This document shows, in pieces, positions 1 to 14,000 of a stretch of DNA of 64,000 nucleotides (positions within the stretch are counted from its first letter, which is position 1; each line of letters starts with the position of its first letter). Made by a program: the position numbers and the translations under genes. The DNA comes from Lingula anatina (Eukaryota > Brachiopoda > Lingulata > Lingulida > Lingulidae). The notes under the pieces were generated by a model. It had not been told where the DNA came from, made no database searches, and saw only the letters and a program-made list of their open reading frames with translations. Where the stretch lies: contig NW_019774836.1 of the NCBI RefSeq assembly GCF_001039355.2, positions 404,714-468,713 of the forward strand. Direction: 5' to 3'.

Positions 1-32
<32 letters not shown>

Positions 33-191
33 AGAGAGAGTGTGAGAGAAAGAGTGAGAGAAAGAGTGAGAGAGAGTGAGAAAGAGTGAGAAAGAGAGAG
101 TGAAAGAGTGAGAGTGAGAGAGTGAGAAAGAGAGTGTGTGTGAGAGTGTGTGTGAGAGAGAGAGAGAAAGAGAGAGAGAAAGAGAGAGTGT

Positions 192-235
<44 letters not shown>

Positions 236-843
236 CAGGGGGGAGGAAAGAGGAAAGAAACAATATAACGGTCTCAATACCTCTATCTTTTTTCCTTTTT
301 TTAGTTTTGGGGGTTGTTTTGGTAGCGTCTCTAAGAAAATAGCACGTAATTTTTGAAATAGCTTGCTCTATTACATTTAATTGCAAAAAATGGACATATA
401 ATGCTCGTACCAGTATTCGTTTTGACTTAACTACCATGCTTAATACAACCAGTAGGTAGTAGTGGTAGTAGAAGTAATCACTTCGATTCCGAGTTAAACA
501 AGTTATTATACTTAACATTATTTTTGTTTTGCCATCCTCCTACTTCAGCGTGATCAATGTTATTTTAGCATGGTGGCACAGCGACTTCAGTTGATCCAAC
601 TTTTTATTTATCTGTGTACTTCAGGGGCGCACGGAGGCCGTCTTCTGGGACGATCTTCTTTCTTTCTTTCTTTCTTTCTTTCTCTCTACTTAATTTCTAA
701 ATTCAGATTCAGTATTGGCATATTCTCTTTTTTTTTCTTTTTTTTTGCAATATTAAGGAGTAAAATATCACATATCTATTTTGTGAAGGAAATGCTTACT
801 TTATCGATGTGTAATTTTATATGTTATCGCTCGACTATTGAAG
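1..843. repeat. (AG)n/GTGAG-rich low-complexity tract and 5' flank of the CAP gene
   Basis: Bases 1-232 are almost pure AG with GTGAG variants. Bases 233-569 show no gene. A possible signal-peptide exon lies at 570-615, and a TTTC tandem run occupies about 655-683. Peptides read through the AG and TTTC tracts are low-complexity and are not supported as coding. Confidence 0.8.
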
Positions 844-3104
844 CATTTTCCGCTGTCGTCAAGAGAGGAGACAATGGATTGTCAGACGCTGAAAAACAGC
901 AGATGCTTGACCGTCACAATTTGAGGCGGAGTTTAGTCAGTCCGTCCGCTGCCTTGATGACTAGAATGGTAAAATACACACACACATGCGCACGCACACG
1001 TACATACACACACTCTCTACTGCTTTTCTTTGGTCGGTCGCACTATGTTCAGGAAATTATTTGGTATCTTAACTTATGCTAATTTTAGTTTTATCATTTT
1101 TTCTACCTTGATAATTACCCTGTGCACGTAGCACACACTCACGCACACACACACACACACACACAAATTGGATATTTGGGAGATCATTTAATGTATCTAG
1201 ACCATCTCAATTTTTTTCATCGACGTCAGACATCTTAACAAAACTCGATTCAGTCACGGACGTAATCAGTCAGAAAAAATGGTCCCCACTTTAACATTTA
1301 CTTTGACCCCAGAAAAAAACAGTGATAGTCCGACTTATATTATTATTGCGTATGTTTTACAACAAGAAAGATATGGCTAATTAGTGATACTGATACACTG
1401 ATACACTGATACATACTGGACCATTACCGAATTATCTTGAAATGAGTTGGGCGGATTTTTAAGAAAGTTCAGACCAGTCAGACTTCAGTGCGGCCTTGGG
1501 ACATCCTGAGAACAAATTCAACTGTTTTTTTAGATGTGGGACGACGAACTTGCTGCAAGTTCGCAGGCGTGGGCAGATACTTGTAGCATGGGCCACAGCC
1601 AACCAGGCGGGAAGTACGGTGAGAACTTGTCTGGTTCATCCTTCACTTCGTTACTACATGTAAAGGTCGTGGACAGGTGGGACAATGAGAAACAGTGGTA
1701 CAATTTGTCCTCCAACTCATGCAACCCTCCTCCTGGAAAAAGCTGTGGACACTATACGCAGGTCAGTTTAGATAAAGGTAAAATCTTAATTTTTCAAAGA
1801 CTTCATTATGAAGTCACAATGCGACATAGCAGCGATTAGGTAAGTTCACATTGTCTTCTACCCCTAGCAATATTATGTGACATTATATGATCAGACGGTG
1901 TGAAGAAATTCATCCGTGGACGAATACTTTCATTTTTTTCCGTTAGGTCGTCTGGGCTGCCAGTACCAAACTCGGTTGTGGTATGAAGAAGTGCACCACG
2001 GGATCGCCGTTTCCTAGTTCTTCCCTGTGGTACTATATCGTCTGCAGATATTCGCCTGCGTGAGTATATATATTGTTGCTCCTTTTTTGTTGAAGAAAGT
2101 AATGATGATAATTCCGCAAGTCCGTTTGCAGGGGGTGTGGGAGGTTTAATTTGTCCATTTCGTATCACTTACAGGTTTCCCTTGGGGGGGGGGGGGGTCG
2201 ATCACAGTACACGAGATAGTACACCATACGTTCACAAATCACAGTAAATACAACTTTATTCATATCTCATTGATCACGCGAGTCGGAGTTCCTGAAAATT
2301 ACAATTTACCGGACATACACTGTATATTGCCACAAGAAGGAAAGTGAATAAAACGCCGCATTTACGGGTCATGGTATGCTTTATTCGGGGATTACGCTAA
2401 ATAATATGAATGTTTCAAGAATCTCGGGAAATAAAAATGGGCTTTCATGGTTTCAATATTTCGAATGCTGTCGGAATCTCGTTAGAATATTTAGAATGCA
2501 GTCATAGTGCAGTTAGAATACTGTTCAAATGCCATTCGATAATTTTCCACTTGGAATGCACTTCGAAAGTTTTTGACATGACAAAAACATTCGAGCCGGC
2601 TACAAGAATGGATATAAATATTTGGAATTTTTAGAATGCTCTTCGAATAACCTGGAATACACAAAGAATTGCATTTTCGACACCATTCTTAATCATTCCG
2701 CCTCTAGTGTGACGAGGGTATAAAATCCCGCCAGAATGTTTCGAATGTGCCTCGGATGTAGTACTGTAGTACGCCATTCAAAGTATATTCTAAATATTCC
2801 TACTGCCTTCTGACAGCATTATAGATATTCCTAGTTTTCCAACTACATTTAAACTGCATTTGAGAGCTAAAACAGCCGAAGGTGCAATCATCATTCCGGG
2901 CAAATTCAAGCGCATTCTGAGTATTCCAACGGTACTCTTACGATAATTAAGGTCAATTTAAAATTTTGTCTCGAATGTGGTGCGAATTTTTAAAAATCTT
3001 CATTGAGCCTCATTCTTCGTGATTCCTGCTGATTCAATTAAGTGTGAGCAATGTCTAGTTTTCGATATTTAACTTATTTATTTATATATGTTTTCGGTAT
3101 TTAA

Positions 3105-3150
<46 letters not shown>

Positions 3151-3306
3151 CAGAGGTAACTACGTCGGTGTTGCGCCATATACTCAAGGAACAAACTGCT
3201 CGGGATGTGTGAGCAACTCCGACCTGACCGGAGAATGCCGAAACAACCTCTGTAGTACGTACTGAGTAACTGATTATTGTTGGTATACAGTATTGGAAGG
3301 AAAGCT

Positions 3307-3348
<42 letters not shown>

Positions 3349-4425
3349 ACTTAATTTCATGATTTCATTTTCTGATTTCATGGCTATATCACACTAATTT
3401 TCTGATAAAACTTGACCTGTGTTGTAGCGCTACTCATAATGATGAAATTTGAAAGTGTTACACAAGCGTGCCTGAGAGCTTTAGTCTGATTTATAAATAG
3501 ATTTTTGCGTTGTTACAGTTACCAAAGAATGCGCAGCCCAGCCTGAAAATTGTGGTGAGTCTGACTTACTGCTATTTTAATTATAGATTCTGCTGTATCT
3601 GCTATAAGTATTATACATAACCCAAGTCATCATAATGCATGAATATTTTCGAGATCTGCTTTTAAAAAAAACAATTAGAATTAAAACTCTCTCCCATGAC
3701 TTCCGCTGATTTGAAAATAACTTGGAGTTGAAATTTAATCTCCGTCAACTTTACACCCTTTGTCTCAAGGCGACCTACCCTGTGGCGGACAGCTGATTGA
3801 ATGTAAAAATGGAGGAACCCCCAACTACAAAACTTGCGGCTGTGACTGCCCACAATACTTCACTGGCGCCTGTGAGCAGTGTGAGCATTTAACATAAGAT
3901 TGTTTATACGTGAGTCGAGACTCACCATGTTATGTTTTTCATATGTAAAGTGTGTCATACATAACAACCTCAGCACAACGCTGAGCTAGGGCATGGTGGA
4001 CGTAGTACAGTATCATCGCATGCCAAAAGGCTAAATATTACAGAGCATTATCAAATACAGTCAGAAAGTTTTCATTTATGATAGATCCATATATTTAATT
4101 TACTGATACCTGTTGACTGTTTCGTCTATTCACTCTGACATATTTGGCCACAACTAATATCAATTATCAAATACATATATTACGTATACAAGTACTAGCT
4201 ACAGTAAATTTGTATATGTAAATTTATAAAATCAGTTGCTATACATACACGTGTATAATTCTTATCTTTACAGTGGACTGTTCTCAGATGGGCGACAATG
4301 GGAAAGATAAGTGGTATTGCGTACATTGGGCAGATTATCCATTTGTGTGCGCTGACAACTATATGGTACACGGGTTAGAATTCAAGTATGGGCACTGTCC
4401 ACAGTTGTGCAAAGTGTGTCCATAA
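570..4425 (+). CDS. Secreted CAP-domain protein with EGF-like and ShKT-like C-terminal modules
   Basis: Proposed exons: 570-615 (tentative), 844-968, 1534-1761, 1947-2059, 3154-3254, 3519-3554, 3770-3880, 4274-4425; they join in frame to 303 residues. Seen: the CAP fold begins near residue 30 with RHNLRR, followed by WDDELA, AQ-like SSQAWAD, GHS (His78), GEN (Glu87), CGHYTQ (His130) joined to VVWAAS, and YYIVCRYSPAGNY, the CAP1 and CAP2 signatures. A cysteine-rich hinge (NCSGC...GECRNNLC) follows, then an EGF-like module (residues ~221-252, CKNGG...CGCDC) and a six-cysteine ShKT-like module (256-302, ending CPQLCKVC) just before the stop. Known: CAP proteins are secreted and bind lipids, ions or partners; many are in mucus, venom or immune fluids, so function cannot be fixed here. 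The first exon gives a hydrophobic signal (LIQLFIYLSFSA) but its donor GTACTT is weak. Exon 2 could instead start at 864. Confidence 0.85.
2400..3020. repeat. Degenerate GAATGC/ATTCC-rich repeat region in CAP intron 4
   Basis: Between the 1947-2059 and 3154-3254 exons the intron is filled with short degenerate units. In the left half GAATGC, TTAGAAT and TTCGAAT recur every 15-30 bases. In the right half the complementary forms ATTCC, ATTCTAAAT and CATTC recur. This suggests an imperfect fold-back element, but no clean terminal repeats or target-site duplication were found. Confidence 0.4.
3108..3147. repeat. (TA)n microsatellite
   Basis: An uninterrupted TA run of about 40 bases ends six bases before the acceptor of the CAP exon at 3154. 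A CT run lies at 3308-3349, in the next intron. Confidence 0.95.
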
Positions 4426-6126
4426 CTTCTGGACGTTCAGAGATCACGTGACCTATTTGACCATTTTGAGTGACAGGTACCAACTGGAAGTTTGTAGGAG
4501 ACATATGACACCGATTTTAGGTCACTATAGCTTACATGTGTTGAGAACGATGAACAACTATTTATTCAGAATAACAACTATTTATTTTGCCGTTGGATAT
4601 GGTGTTTGATTAAGGAAGGTTTCTTTTTCTTTTTTGAATAATGTGAAAGAAAAGAATTATGCCCTCATGCGTGGCACAAAAGTCTCCTTAATTTTCAGAA
4701 ATCGTAAACTGCTTATTTTCTTAAAGGTACCGGTTGTCGATAAGTCTATTTCCATTTTTTCTACATTACATAACCGTTTACTGTGCTGTCTAAACGCATT
4801 AATCTCCCAACTTTCCATCTCTGGAAAATGTTTATCAGAACAAACAAACAAACTATGTTGATTAAATATGCCACAACCAATTTGTGTGCAGGATGATGAT
4901 CGATTGCTTCACATTTTCTATAAACTTTTCTATGCCACAGCATCCATTATGGATCTTTGTTCTGTCTACTGACTCTGTGAAATAAATACAGTTAAGAAAC
5001 GGCTAAAATGACTTGAATATTTTGAAAAGTTTTGAGACAAGGTTGAAAACATGAAGGTCGGGGTATGCTTTATAGATGCCACTGAAAAGAGAGAGAGAGA
5101 GAGAGAAAGAGAATGAAAGGTTGGGTGAATGACTGAAGAGGGCTGGGAGAGGAGTGTACGGAGGGGGCGACAGGAACATTTTTTTTCTTTGTGGGGGGGG
5201 GGGGGGGGTTACGTGATAGACAGTCCGGTTCCCATTAATTTGCAGAGGAGAGCCTCGTCCTAAATTTTGTCCCACTTACGTCTGGCTAACCCTAACCCCA
5301 GTTTGGTCACACCTGCAAAATGGCTAGAAAGTAACTTGGCTAAAAGGTTATTGCTAGGCAAGTTTCTACCTGATTACTACGTGGTATAAAATAGTTCTGA
5401 ACCCTCCATGTTTGCCCTTGCTGTCTCAATTTTTTATGTAAATTGCTGACGTGTCAGTCTGAATCAAAGAGATACTATTATACACAGAAACTCTATGGAA
5501 TGGGTATAAGAGGTCCAATAATGCGACATGGTAATGCATTGTGTCAGACATACTTTTGCGCATTTATATCTGGCATGCTTCTTGAGAACGCTCAACTGTC
5601 CACTAAATATTTGATTTCTTTTCTTGCTATGAAACATTTCCTGCTTAAAAAAATAATAAAGAAATAAAGAAGAAACTCTGACGCAGGACACAGCAAATAA
5701 CACGAATAATTTTTGATGTAATATAAAACAATTCTCAGTTTGCCGATAGCACTACATTCTTCAAACAGCACAAAATTTCTGCAAGATTTACCAAAACAAG
5801 GCGAATGCCCTCTCAGCCGTGTGTTATATATATATGGGCTATCGTCTCAAATCTTAAAAAAAAAAAAAAAATAAAAACATAAATTAGAAGACTGATTTAT
5901 TGTGGGCCTTTTTAATTCAAAATCTGACCTTGGACCATTTGTAAACAGAGGGTGGTGGTGTTGGGGAGAGGTTTACAAACGTTCACACATTACATAAAAT
6001 AAATCCGTGTTCCTAAAAAAAAAAGGTTGCGCACAGTGTGTGTTTGCGTTCGTGTGTGTGTGTGCGCGTGTGTGTGTGTGTTTGTGTGTAATTGCGTGTG
6101 TAGGCATGCGTTTAAACTTGGGTATG

Positions 6127-6174
<48 letters not shown>

Positions 6175-7048
6175 TTTACAAGTGTCTTGCGTGTGTATGC
6201 ATGTGTAGGCTATGTGTTTGTGTGTGTCTGTGAGAGAGAGAGAGAGCGACAGAGAGTGCAAATATCCTTTCTTCAAACTGGACATCTTTGGAAAACGATC
6301 CCCAATCGCCCCCCTGGGTAAAAGAGCAGATACCGGGTAGAGACCTCATTGCTTCACTCTCAGCATGTGTACGCCGCCAAAGTAGCTTTGATTCAGGGTG
6401 GAATAACGTTCTGAAAGTCCATGTGCTGTATACCCTGACGCTTACACAAAGCATTCACACGTAATAAAACAATTAAGCAATACGTACCCGAAACACGCGG
6501 TGAAAATCTCACGCTGACGAGCCTTTCAGTTTACAGTGTTATTATGTAATAAAAAGGCAAATAATACATGGTATGTTTATCGCTGAATTGTCTCATTAAT
6601 AAACAGTGTCTTAATTCACGTAGATATACTAACTATCTTCCTACACCAACATACTCAAGGGAAAAGCAATAATGCATAATGAAAAAAAAAATTAAACGCA
6701 CTAACTTTGGTCACGTAAACAGTGTTCAGCACAAAACTCAATCTATTCCGACACAAGACCCGAACATCCTCCTCGCCCTTTTCTTCTTATTATTTTATTC
6801 TTTTAAGCCAAACTATCCATTTTCACAGCCAAACTATCCGTACATGTTAAACAGGTGGTTTATCAGTAAAGTGTAATTATTTTATCACCCAGCAGTCACA
6901 TTTTCGCGACACTACACGCTCAGGTAACAACTTGTGCACTTCACTTGAATTTCGACAAGTGCCCCGCGCTCTGAAATGAAGCCTTGAGTGGTTCCCCGAC
7001 CATCTGTCCTGCGCGTTATATTCCCAGAGCGAGAGAGACGCAGAGCTC
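4426..7048. other. Intergenic, no gene seen
   Basis: This is the stretch between the CAP gene and the first protease. It holds a GA run near 5091, a poly-G near 5194, a TG-rich tract (6040-6115) and a (TA)n run (6129-6171). Reading frames here are short, and several are made of microsatellite. No domain or splice pattern was recognised. Confidence 0.7.
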
Positions 7049-7103
7049 TATAAAAGGGGGTTTAAAGGCTCAGAGACATACTTTCGACTACAGAGGTCAC
7101 CGC
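7049..7103 (+). promoter_or_regulatory. TATA box and non-coding exon 1 of protease copy 1
   Basis: TATAAAAG at 7049-7056 is followed about 30 bases later by a probable start near 7079. A short leader ends at a GTGAGT donor at 7104, and the next exon begins at 7494, six bases before the ATG. The same arrangement (TATA box, ~25-base leader, GTGAGTATT donor) occurs before copy 2, which supports it. Confidence 0.7.
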
Positions 7104-7499
7104 GTGAGTATTTAACAAACTTTTAACGACATTAATTTTTATAACAAAACACACCGATCTCGTCTAATATTATTGGGATTGCAGTACTTTTTGGATGTTT
7201 TTACAGCACAAAGAAATTACTTTATCAGAGGCTAGATCCTGATGTTTGCCTAAAAATTCAATTAAATGTGGATAAAAAGATAACAGATTTCTATTTTTAG
7301 CCTGTAGAACGAATGAGGTACTAGTAGTATGGTTAAGTTATTGAATTATGCAACTTTTAAATTATAATAACGGTTAATAAGAATGGAAAATGGAGTAGTA
7401 TTAAATTCATATTAATTTACATGTTCTCTCTAGATAGATTGATATACATGTATGATACAAACCATGATCTTTGCTAGTTTTCATATTTTCTAGATCAAG

Positions 7500-7827
7500 A
7501 TGAAGGCACAACTTTTCGTTTTGATCGCAGCTACTGTGGCTTTTGCCAGCGGAAGAGGTACGTTTGATAAAATGAATAACCTGAAACAATTAAAAGCACT
7601 TTGCAGAAGTATATTACTGATTTAAAAATATATATTGGCCGATGAAGCGTGAAAATAGTTGAGTTGGTGCGCTGAATTTCAATTCTTGAATATTGTGAAT
7701 ATTTCAGCACCTGTGCTGAGGGCTGCTCGCAGTAGTGACGTAGCCGGAGACGGAAGGACGTACATTGTGAAAGTGAAAGACAATGCCGACGGTGAGTATC
7801 GCTGTATTGATTTTCAGCATTCTATGA

Positions 7828-7864
<37 letters not shown>

Positions 7865-8008
7865 GTGTGTGTTTGTATTTGTGCGTATCACTGTGTATAT
7901 GTGTGCATTTGTGTGTGCCCTTTCTGTGTGCACGTTAACTTTGCATACCACATATTTTCGTGAGATCCACGTTTTTTTTAAAGAAAACGCAACATCAAAA
8001 TCATTACA

Positions 8009-8051
<43 letters not shown>

Positions 8052-11000
8052 AAAAGTCATATTTTTAATAAGCGGATTAACAAATTATAAAACACGTTAA
8101 CATATGATCATACACATAAAAACGTATGGCTCACTGTTTTTTTCCCCCAGTGAACCGTGTCATCATGAGAGGACGCGTGGTACTGAACAGACTGATGGCT
8201 TCCGGTGAGGAGCCCTCCGACGCCGACGTCGGCAGCAGGAAGATGGAAATCGGGAACGCCAAGTTCTTCACCATCCACGCTAACTCCAGGTGAATAAAAT
8301 ACTAAAATATTTAATTCTAGAAGGAACGAGGCATTTATTTATTTATTTATTTATTTCAGCAATCCTTCCGTTTATGTAAATAGTTCAATAGAGATAATTC
8401 AAAAAGTTAATTTTCATAAATAAATAGATATATATACTTATTGATAAATAAATACATCAATAAATCAACTCAACGTTTCATTGATGTATCAGTTTGGTTA
8501 AGCAGGGAAAATACTTTTATTGCTGAATTTTAAATTAAAATTCCCAGGCTCCTGGAGGCTCTTCAAGATGATGATGACATCGAGTTTATTGAGCAGGACA
8601 CGTTGTTGTACACGGCAGCTTGTGTCCCTATTGACAACAGCGGCCTCTGGGTGAGTGCGGGTACTTGGGTTCAGATAATGAGGCTTAACCTAGAGGGGTG
8701 CACACCAGCAGCACGGGGCACGTACATGTTCATGAACCCCCCCCCCCTTAGATTAAGAAGCCCTCCATCCTCTCGTCCTTCCCTGACAATAAATGGTACA
8801 TGTAAAAACGAGCGAACAAAATCCAATCAATTTCTCTGTCCCTACACGGCATGCTTTAAAAAGTATATTTTTCGTTTTAATTGGGATATTTTATATTAGC
8901 ATGCAAGATTATCATGTAAACATGAAGAGGTTATTGGTGTGTCTTTATACCCTCTCCTGATCAAAATCCTGGATCCGCCAGTGGATAAATATCTATAATG
9001 CCCGAGCATAAATCTTACGGCTTGCGGGCCTCGTTTACCCACATGTAGGACATCAGGCCATGAAAACACCTTTGTTTAATACGAGCATTTACGTGGACCA
9101 AGTGTAGTAGTGTTAGTCTGCGTCTTCCTTATTTAGACCCTGAAAGAATTTAATCACTTTTGATATCTATATCGATCCATGATGAATAAATCAAGAGATA
9201 AAAATGCCCAAGCTTTCGGCATTTAGATCTTTGCCAGGGACTTGTATGGAGTAAACAATCTCGGGCCTTAAACGTTAATGATATAATTATGAAATGAGAA
9301 TTACGCAATTTGAATATAAACTGTAGATGACACGTGTATATTTTTATAACTAAAGGGTTTGGACAGAATTGACCAGAGATCAGGCACCCGTGACCAGTGC
9401 TTTGACCCAGTAGGTATGTGACTAATTAACACAATGTGTGTTAGACATTTATAAGTTTACATATTTATATGTTTAAAAAATGTAGAGAAAATTCAGCAAT
9501 TTTTCCCTTTATCACAAAGGTGCCTATTTAAAGCCGTTGAGAAATTACAACCGACAAAGATATTTTCTTGATTTTAACGTCTGATTTTAACGTCAAGAGA
9601 TTATCGTTTTGTTTTGAGTTAATCAGTTGAGGTAGGTAGGAATAGAACGCCCTCTTGGTTGGCACCAACAATGCCCTTAACCTCCCTCCTTCTCTCTCTT
9701 TCTCTCTCTCTCTCTCTGATCAACATTTTATATTTGTTATTCAGGAGACGGAGCGGGTGTCGATGCCTTCATCCTTGACACGTAAGTGTAACACTGAATT
9801 TCCAAAATTATATTTAGGAACTGCCTTTTGTAATTTTCAAATGTTCGGGTCCAGATGTTTGCCCGATGACCAGCAAGTCAAGCTTAGAATGTCCTCAAAG
9901 ACCAATGGAATAAACATTGTCTTGCGGAAAATTTTGTTTCAAAATTATAAATACAGACTTGACATTTAATATGGAATATTTCAGTTTCGAAGGTATGCCT
10001 AGGTAAAAATGCATTCTTTTTTTTTTTAAACTCCGATCTCATATAAGATATGTGAATGGATAAGTGTGTAGTCAGGTGTGTCGCTTCCAATTAACTGAAT
10101 ACCAGGTTAGTTGCGCTGCTGCATTATGTAATATGCAGTGATTTAATTGGGTAGTGCTCCTTTGGGCAGGTCAAAGCTTGGCTTTGACAAAGCATGGTTC
10201 TGTCAAAAAAGTATCCATATGTCGGCAACTACTGCAAAGAAGAATTTGAAATTTTGCATGCAGGTGGTCGGTTTTGCAAGGTGTAAAATGAGCTATGCAG
10301 TGCTCTGCATATTTGTTTATCTGTGGCAGAATGGCGCGAAAAAGACAGACATTGCCAGACAGAAAATTGCGCCAAACGAAACGGTCCGCACAGTTTTAAA
10401 GAGTAATGCCCAGACTGATGTACCTACACAGAGGCCACAACCAACGTATTGAAATCTTACCACCAGGGTACAGGACCCACTGTCTATCGGGATATGCTAT
10501 TGCAACTAAACAAAAACCACCCAGTCCGTTTAGAATGAGGGGTAAATTGCCACCAAAACGCATTTTTCAAGGCTCTTAGCGAACACCAAACTGGTTTTAG
10601 CTGGTTAGAATACCAGACGACCTCAGGGGAACCCACTGTAAACAGCAAAACATCGTTGTATGTTTCTCTAATGAACTGGGGACCCTGATCGTTTCTGAGT
10701 TGAACACTGAAACCTCGTGACTTTCTTTATTGAGGTCAGCTTTCACCTGTACCGCTCAACCAGTCAAAACAGAGTTTACAGACATCCAGAAGAGGCCAAC
10801 GACTAAGCGTGTGCCGCGTCTAAAGTGACTAAGGTCATTAACAGCGTCAGTAATTGGAGTGGATACCACATTGGTGCCAAAACACCAATGATGGTCATCC
10901 ACGAAAACCTGAACCAGATTAAATAAAGGAATAATCTGAGAACCACTTGACTATCATTTGATAGGGGGCACCTTAGGAACAATTTTAGGTTGCACGGTGG

Positions 11001-14000
11001 AATTCCCGGTACACACATAGCACTTTTAATAGCAGATTACTTACAAAACCAAGGGAATGAGCAGCTACCTTGGTAATCAAAATCGCCATATTTGAACCAC
11101 ATAGACAATATGTGGGTAGGCCATTACTCGCCGAATCAATGGCCTACATGTCCTACAACAAAACTGGACCAAATTGGACAGATTTTGACCGATGCCTGGA
11201 ATGTTATTCCAGATTGAACTCTAAAAACCTAACCCAAGGAATGCCTTGCCACTTGAGAGCGCTGGTAGCAAACAGAAGCGTAACAGCGACCGTTACTGTG
11301 ACTAGACACTGACATGGGGGTTCTTTGTGAGGCGTGTATCTCTTTTACAGAAAATAAATTGGAAAATATGGAGATCCAAAATATCTCTTTTAATTGTTGT
11401 CGTATGACATAGAATAGGCAATGTGTTTTTGTTTGCTTCTCTGGCGAATTCCATTAATGAACTGATGTCACAATGATATCAAAGAGATAATTAAAAGTTA
11501 TTAAAACACGATTTTAATCTTTATTTTCATTAATCAGTCAGAAAAATAGAAAAAAATTGATGAAAAATGATTTGGAAAAAAATATTCCATATTAAATGTC
11601 AAGTCTGTATGTTGCCTGCATTTGATATTGGTATAAGCACAGAGAAAGTATGGTTTGAAAGGGTTTTGACAAAAGCACATTCTTTTATTCAAATTCCAAC
11701 GTTGCTTTAATTGATGTTATGTTCATTTGATTAACTAGCACCGCAAGTTATATTAGATTGAGATAAAGAAAGTAGTCGCCATCAAGGTAAAGTTGAAAAT
11801 CCAATATCCTAACGACAGTTCAAATACGGTGGCGTATATTCAGGTCGTGTTAAAGACCTTTGATTGAACTACACATCTGCTTCTGTAGATGTCCAACATA
11901 TATTTTGGTTCAACATCAAACATGTAGAAAACATAGGACATTAAATGAGAAGGGGTGTCAGATAACACTGTATAATTGTGAATATCATTTTTTAACTTAC
12001 AGGGGTATTGACGTGGCTCACAGTGACTTCAGGACTGGCAGGGCTGTCGACTTCAAGGACCTTTACGTATGTGATCTAAATTTATTTAATACATATATGT
12101 TGACTCATGGCTTTGTCTTACACATATTGCTTAATAAATTCTATTACAAGTTTTCCATATTTAAAATAAAATGCTCATATGAGCTCGAGAAAAAGTTAAC
12201 TATGAAATTTTTACCTATTTATGAAGAGCATTGGTCATTCCTTTGAGGTAGTATATATACACACTTAAGTCTTAAGTCTATTGCTAGCTCAACAGTCAAC
12301 AGTGTATCTAGTTTTGTGAAAACTGTTTCTAATATACCTCCAGAGCGCTTTCAGCGAGCCATACGGCCCAAGTTCCAGTGACGGCAACGGTCACGGGACT
12401 CACGTCGCTAGTAAGATGATCCTTCATTACTTCTAAAAAGTACAATCAGGCCAGCAGTCTATGATCTTTAATTAGGAAAACTACTGTATTAGCACAGTAC
12501 AACGTGAATTGCGTGATCAGCAAATATATAACGTGGAACTGCAAATAAAAAAGAGATGTATTAGCAAAATAAATTTGAGTAACAAATTAAAAAAATTATG
12601 TGACGCTTATTGGAAACACACTGTTCTAGTAGGCGTGCTATCTGTTTAAGGCGTTCTTCATGGGAATTCAGATATAACTTTCATACTTAGTAAGCAAATT
12701 CCATTCGTTTAGGACATACCCTATTTGCAACATTGATTACGACATCATTTAATTTTCCAGGTACTGTTGGTGGCAATACCATGGGCGTGGCCAGAGCTGT
12801 CAATCTAGTCGCCGTCAAAGTGTTGTCTGATCAAGGAAGCGGAAGTACAACGTAAGCAATTCCGTCATCAAAATATATTTGTAATCCTCATTCTTTTATT
12901 TCGCATCAGAAAAGCCGAAATAACCATGTGAGTAACGCAAAAGTCCCCGTTATATATCGTATAACTTTATTTTTTATTATTTTATTATTTTTCGTGAACA
13001 GTGGTATCATTGGGGCAATTGAAGACGTGGTAGCATATGCTAGAACCTCCAATCGCAAGGGAGTCATCAAGTAGGTATTTTTTTAACTTGTAAAATATTT
13101 GTGAAAATTAGATTTATAATTTTGGGATCTTCACGATTTCACTTAAATCTCATCTGGACATTTCGTTATAATAACTGAGAGCAGTTATCAAGTGTGTGTG
13201 TCTTTTTCAAACACTTTTCATACAAATTGTATTTATTTGCTTTTGCAGCATGTCGCTCGGCGGCACCGGAAGCAGTATCAATGCCGCATCAAATGCAGCA
13301 GTGCAGGCGGTAGGTTTTAAAAGCACATCGGAAGTCAGTCGGAATATGGCGGACTTTTCAGTGCAAATGACATTTAGTTGAGGAGCATATGAATGCAAAT
13401 GATTATCAATCTTTTTACTGGATCAAGATTTGCTTATAAGTGCATTTTGTGTTTTTTCTAAAAGATCGAAATATTTTTTCCATTCTTTTTTCCGTTAGTT
13501 GTTAACAATTGTGAATAAGTTGCACCTGTATCGCATAAAAAGTCGTAGATAATATTTCTGACCAGTTCGCATGTTACGTAAATGTTTGTGCAATGCAGTT
13601 CAATATTTTATGTTCTATAGGCCCTACTAGTACATTAAATATTTTTACCAATCACAGGGCGTGACTGTTGTTGCTGCGGCCGGAAACTCCAACGATGATG
13701 CGTGCGGATACTCCCCGGCTGGTGCTAGTGAAGTGTAAGAACATATATTTACTATACTATAGTGTCAAAACGCGGACAATTCATTTAATATAGTTTGTCC
13801 ATATATCTTTAAAAACTGTAAAAGCTTACAGCTAGCCACATGTTATTCTCAACGCAGTTTTGCTCAGAGTGAACTATCTGAAAAATAAGATTTTCCCATT
13901 TTCCAGTGTCTGTGTTGCGGCCAGTACAAACCAAGACGCCAAGGCTTCTTTCTCCAACTACGGGTCTTGCGTTGACATCATTGCCCCTGTGAGTGTAAAG

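Noticed and set aside
136-342. Open frame rich in Arg and Glu
   Set aside because: It is a translation of the AG microsatellite and has no independent coding signal.
570-1082. Continuous 170-residue open frame covering the first CAP exons
   Set aside because: Its middle is TTTC repeat and poly-T. Splice sites at 616, 844 and 969 explain the coding parts better.
10803-11312. Short frames on both strands in the protease 1 intron as host genes
   Set aside because: They are short, interrupted and without known motifs; a decayed mobile element is the simpler reading.
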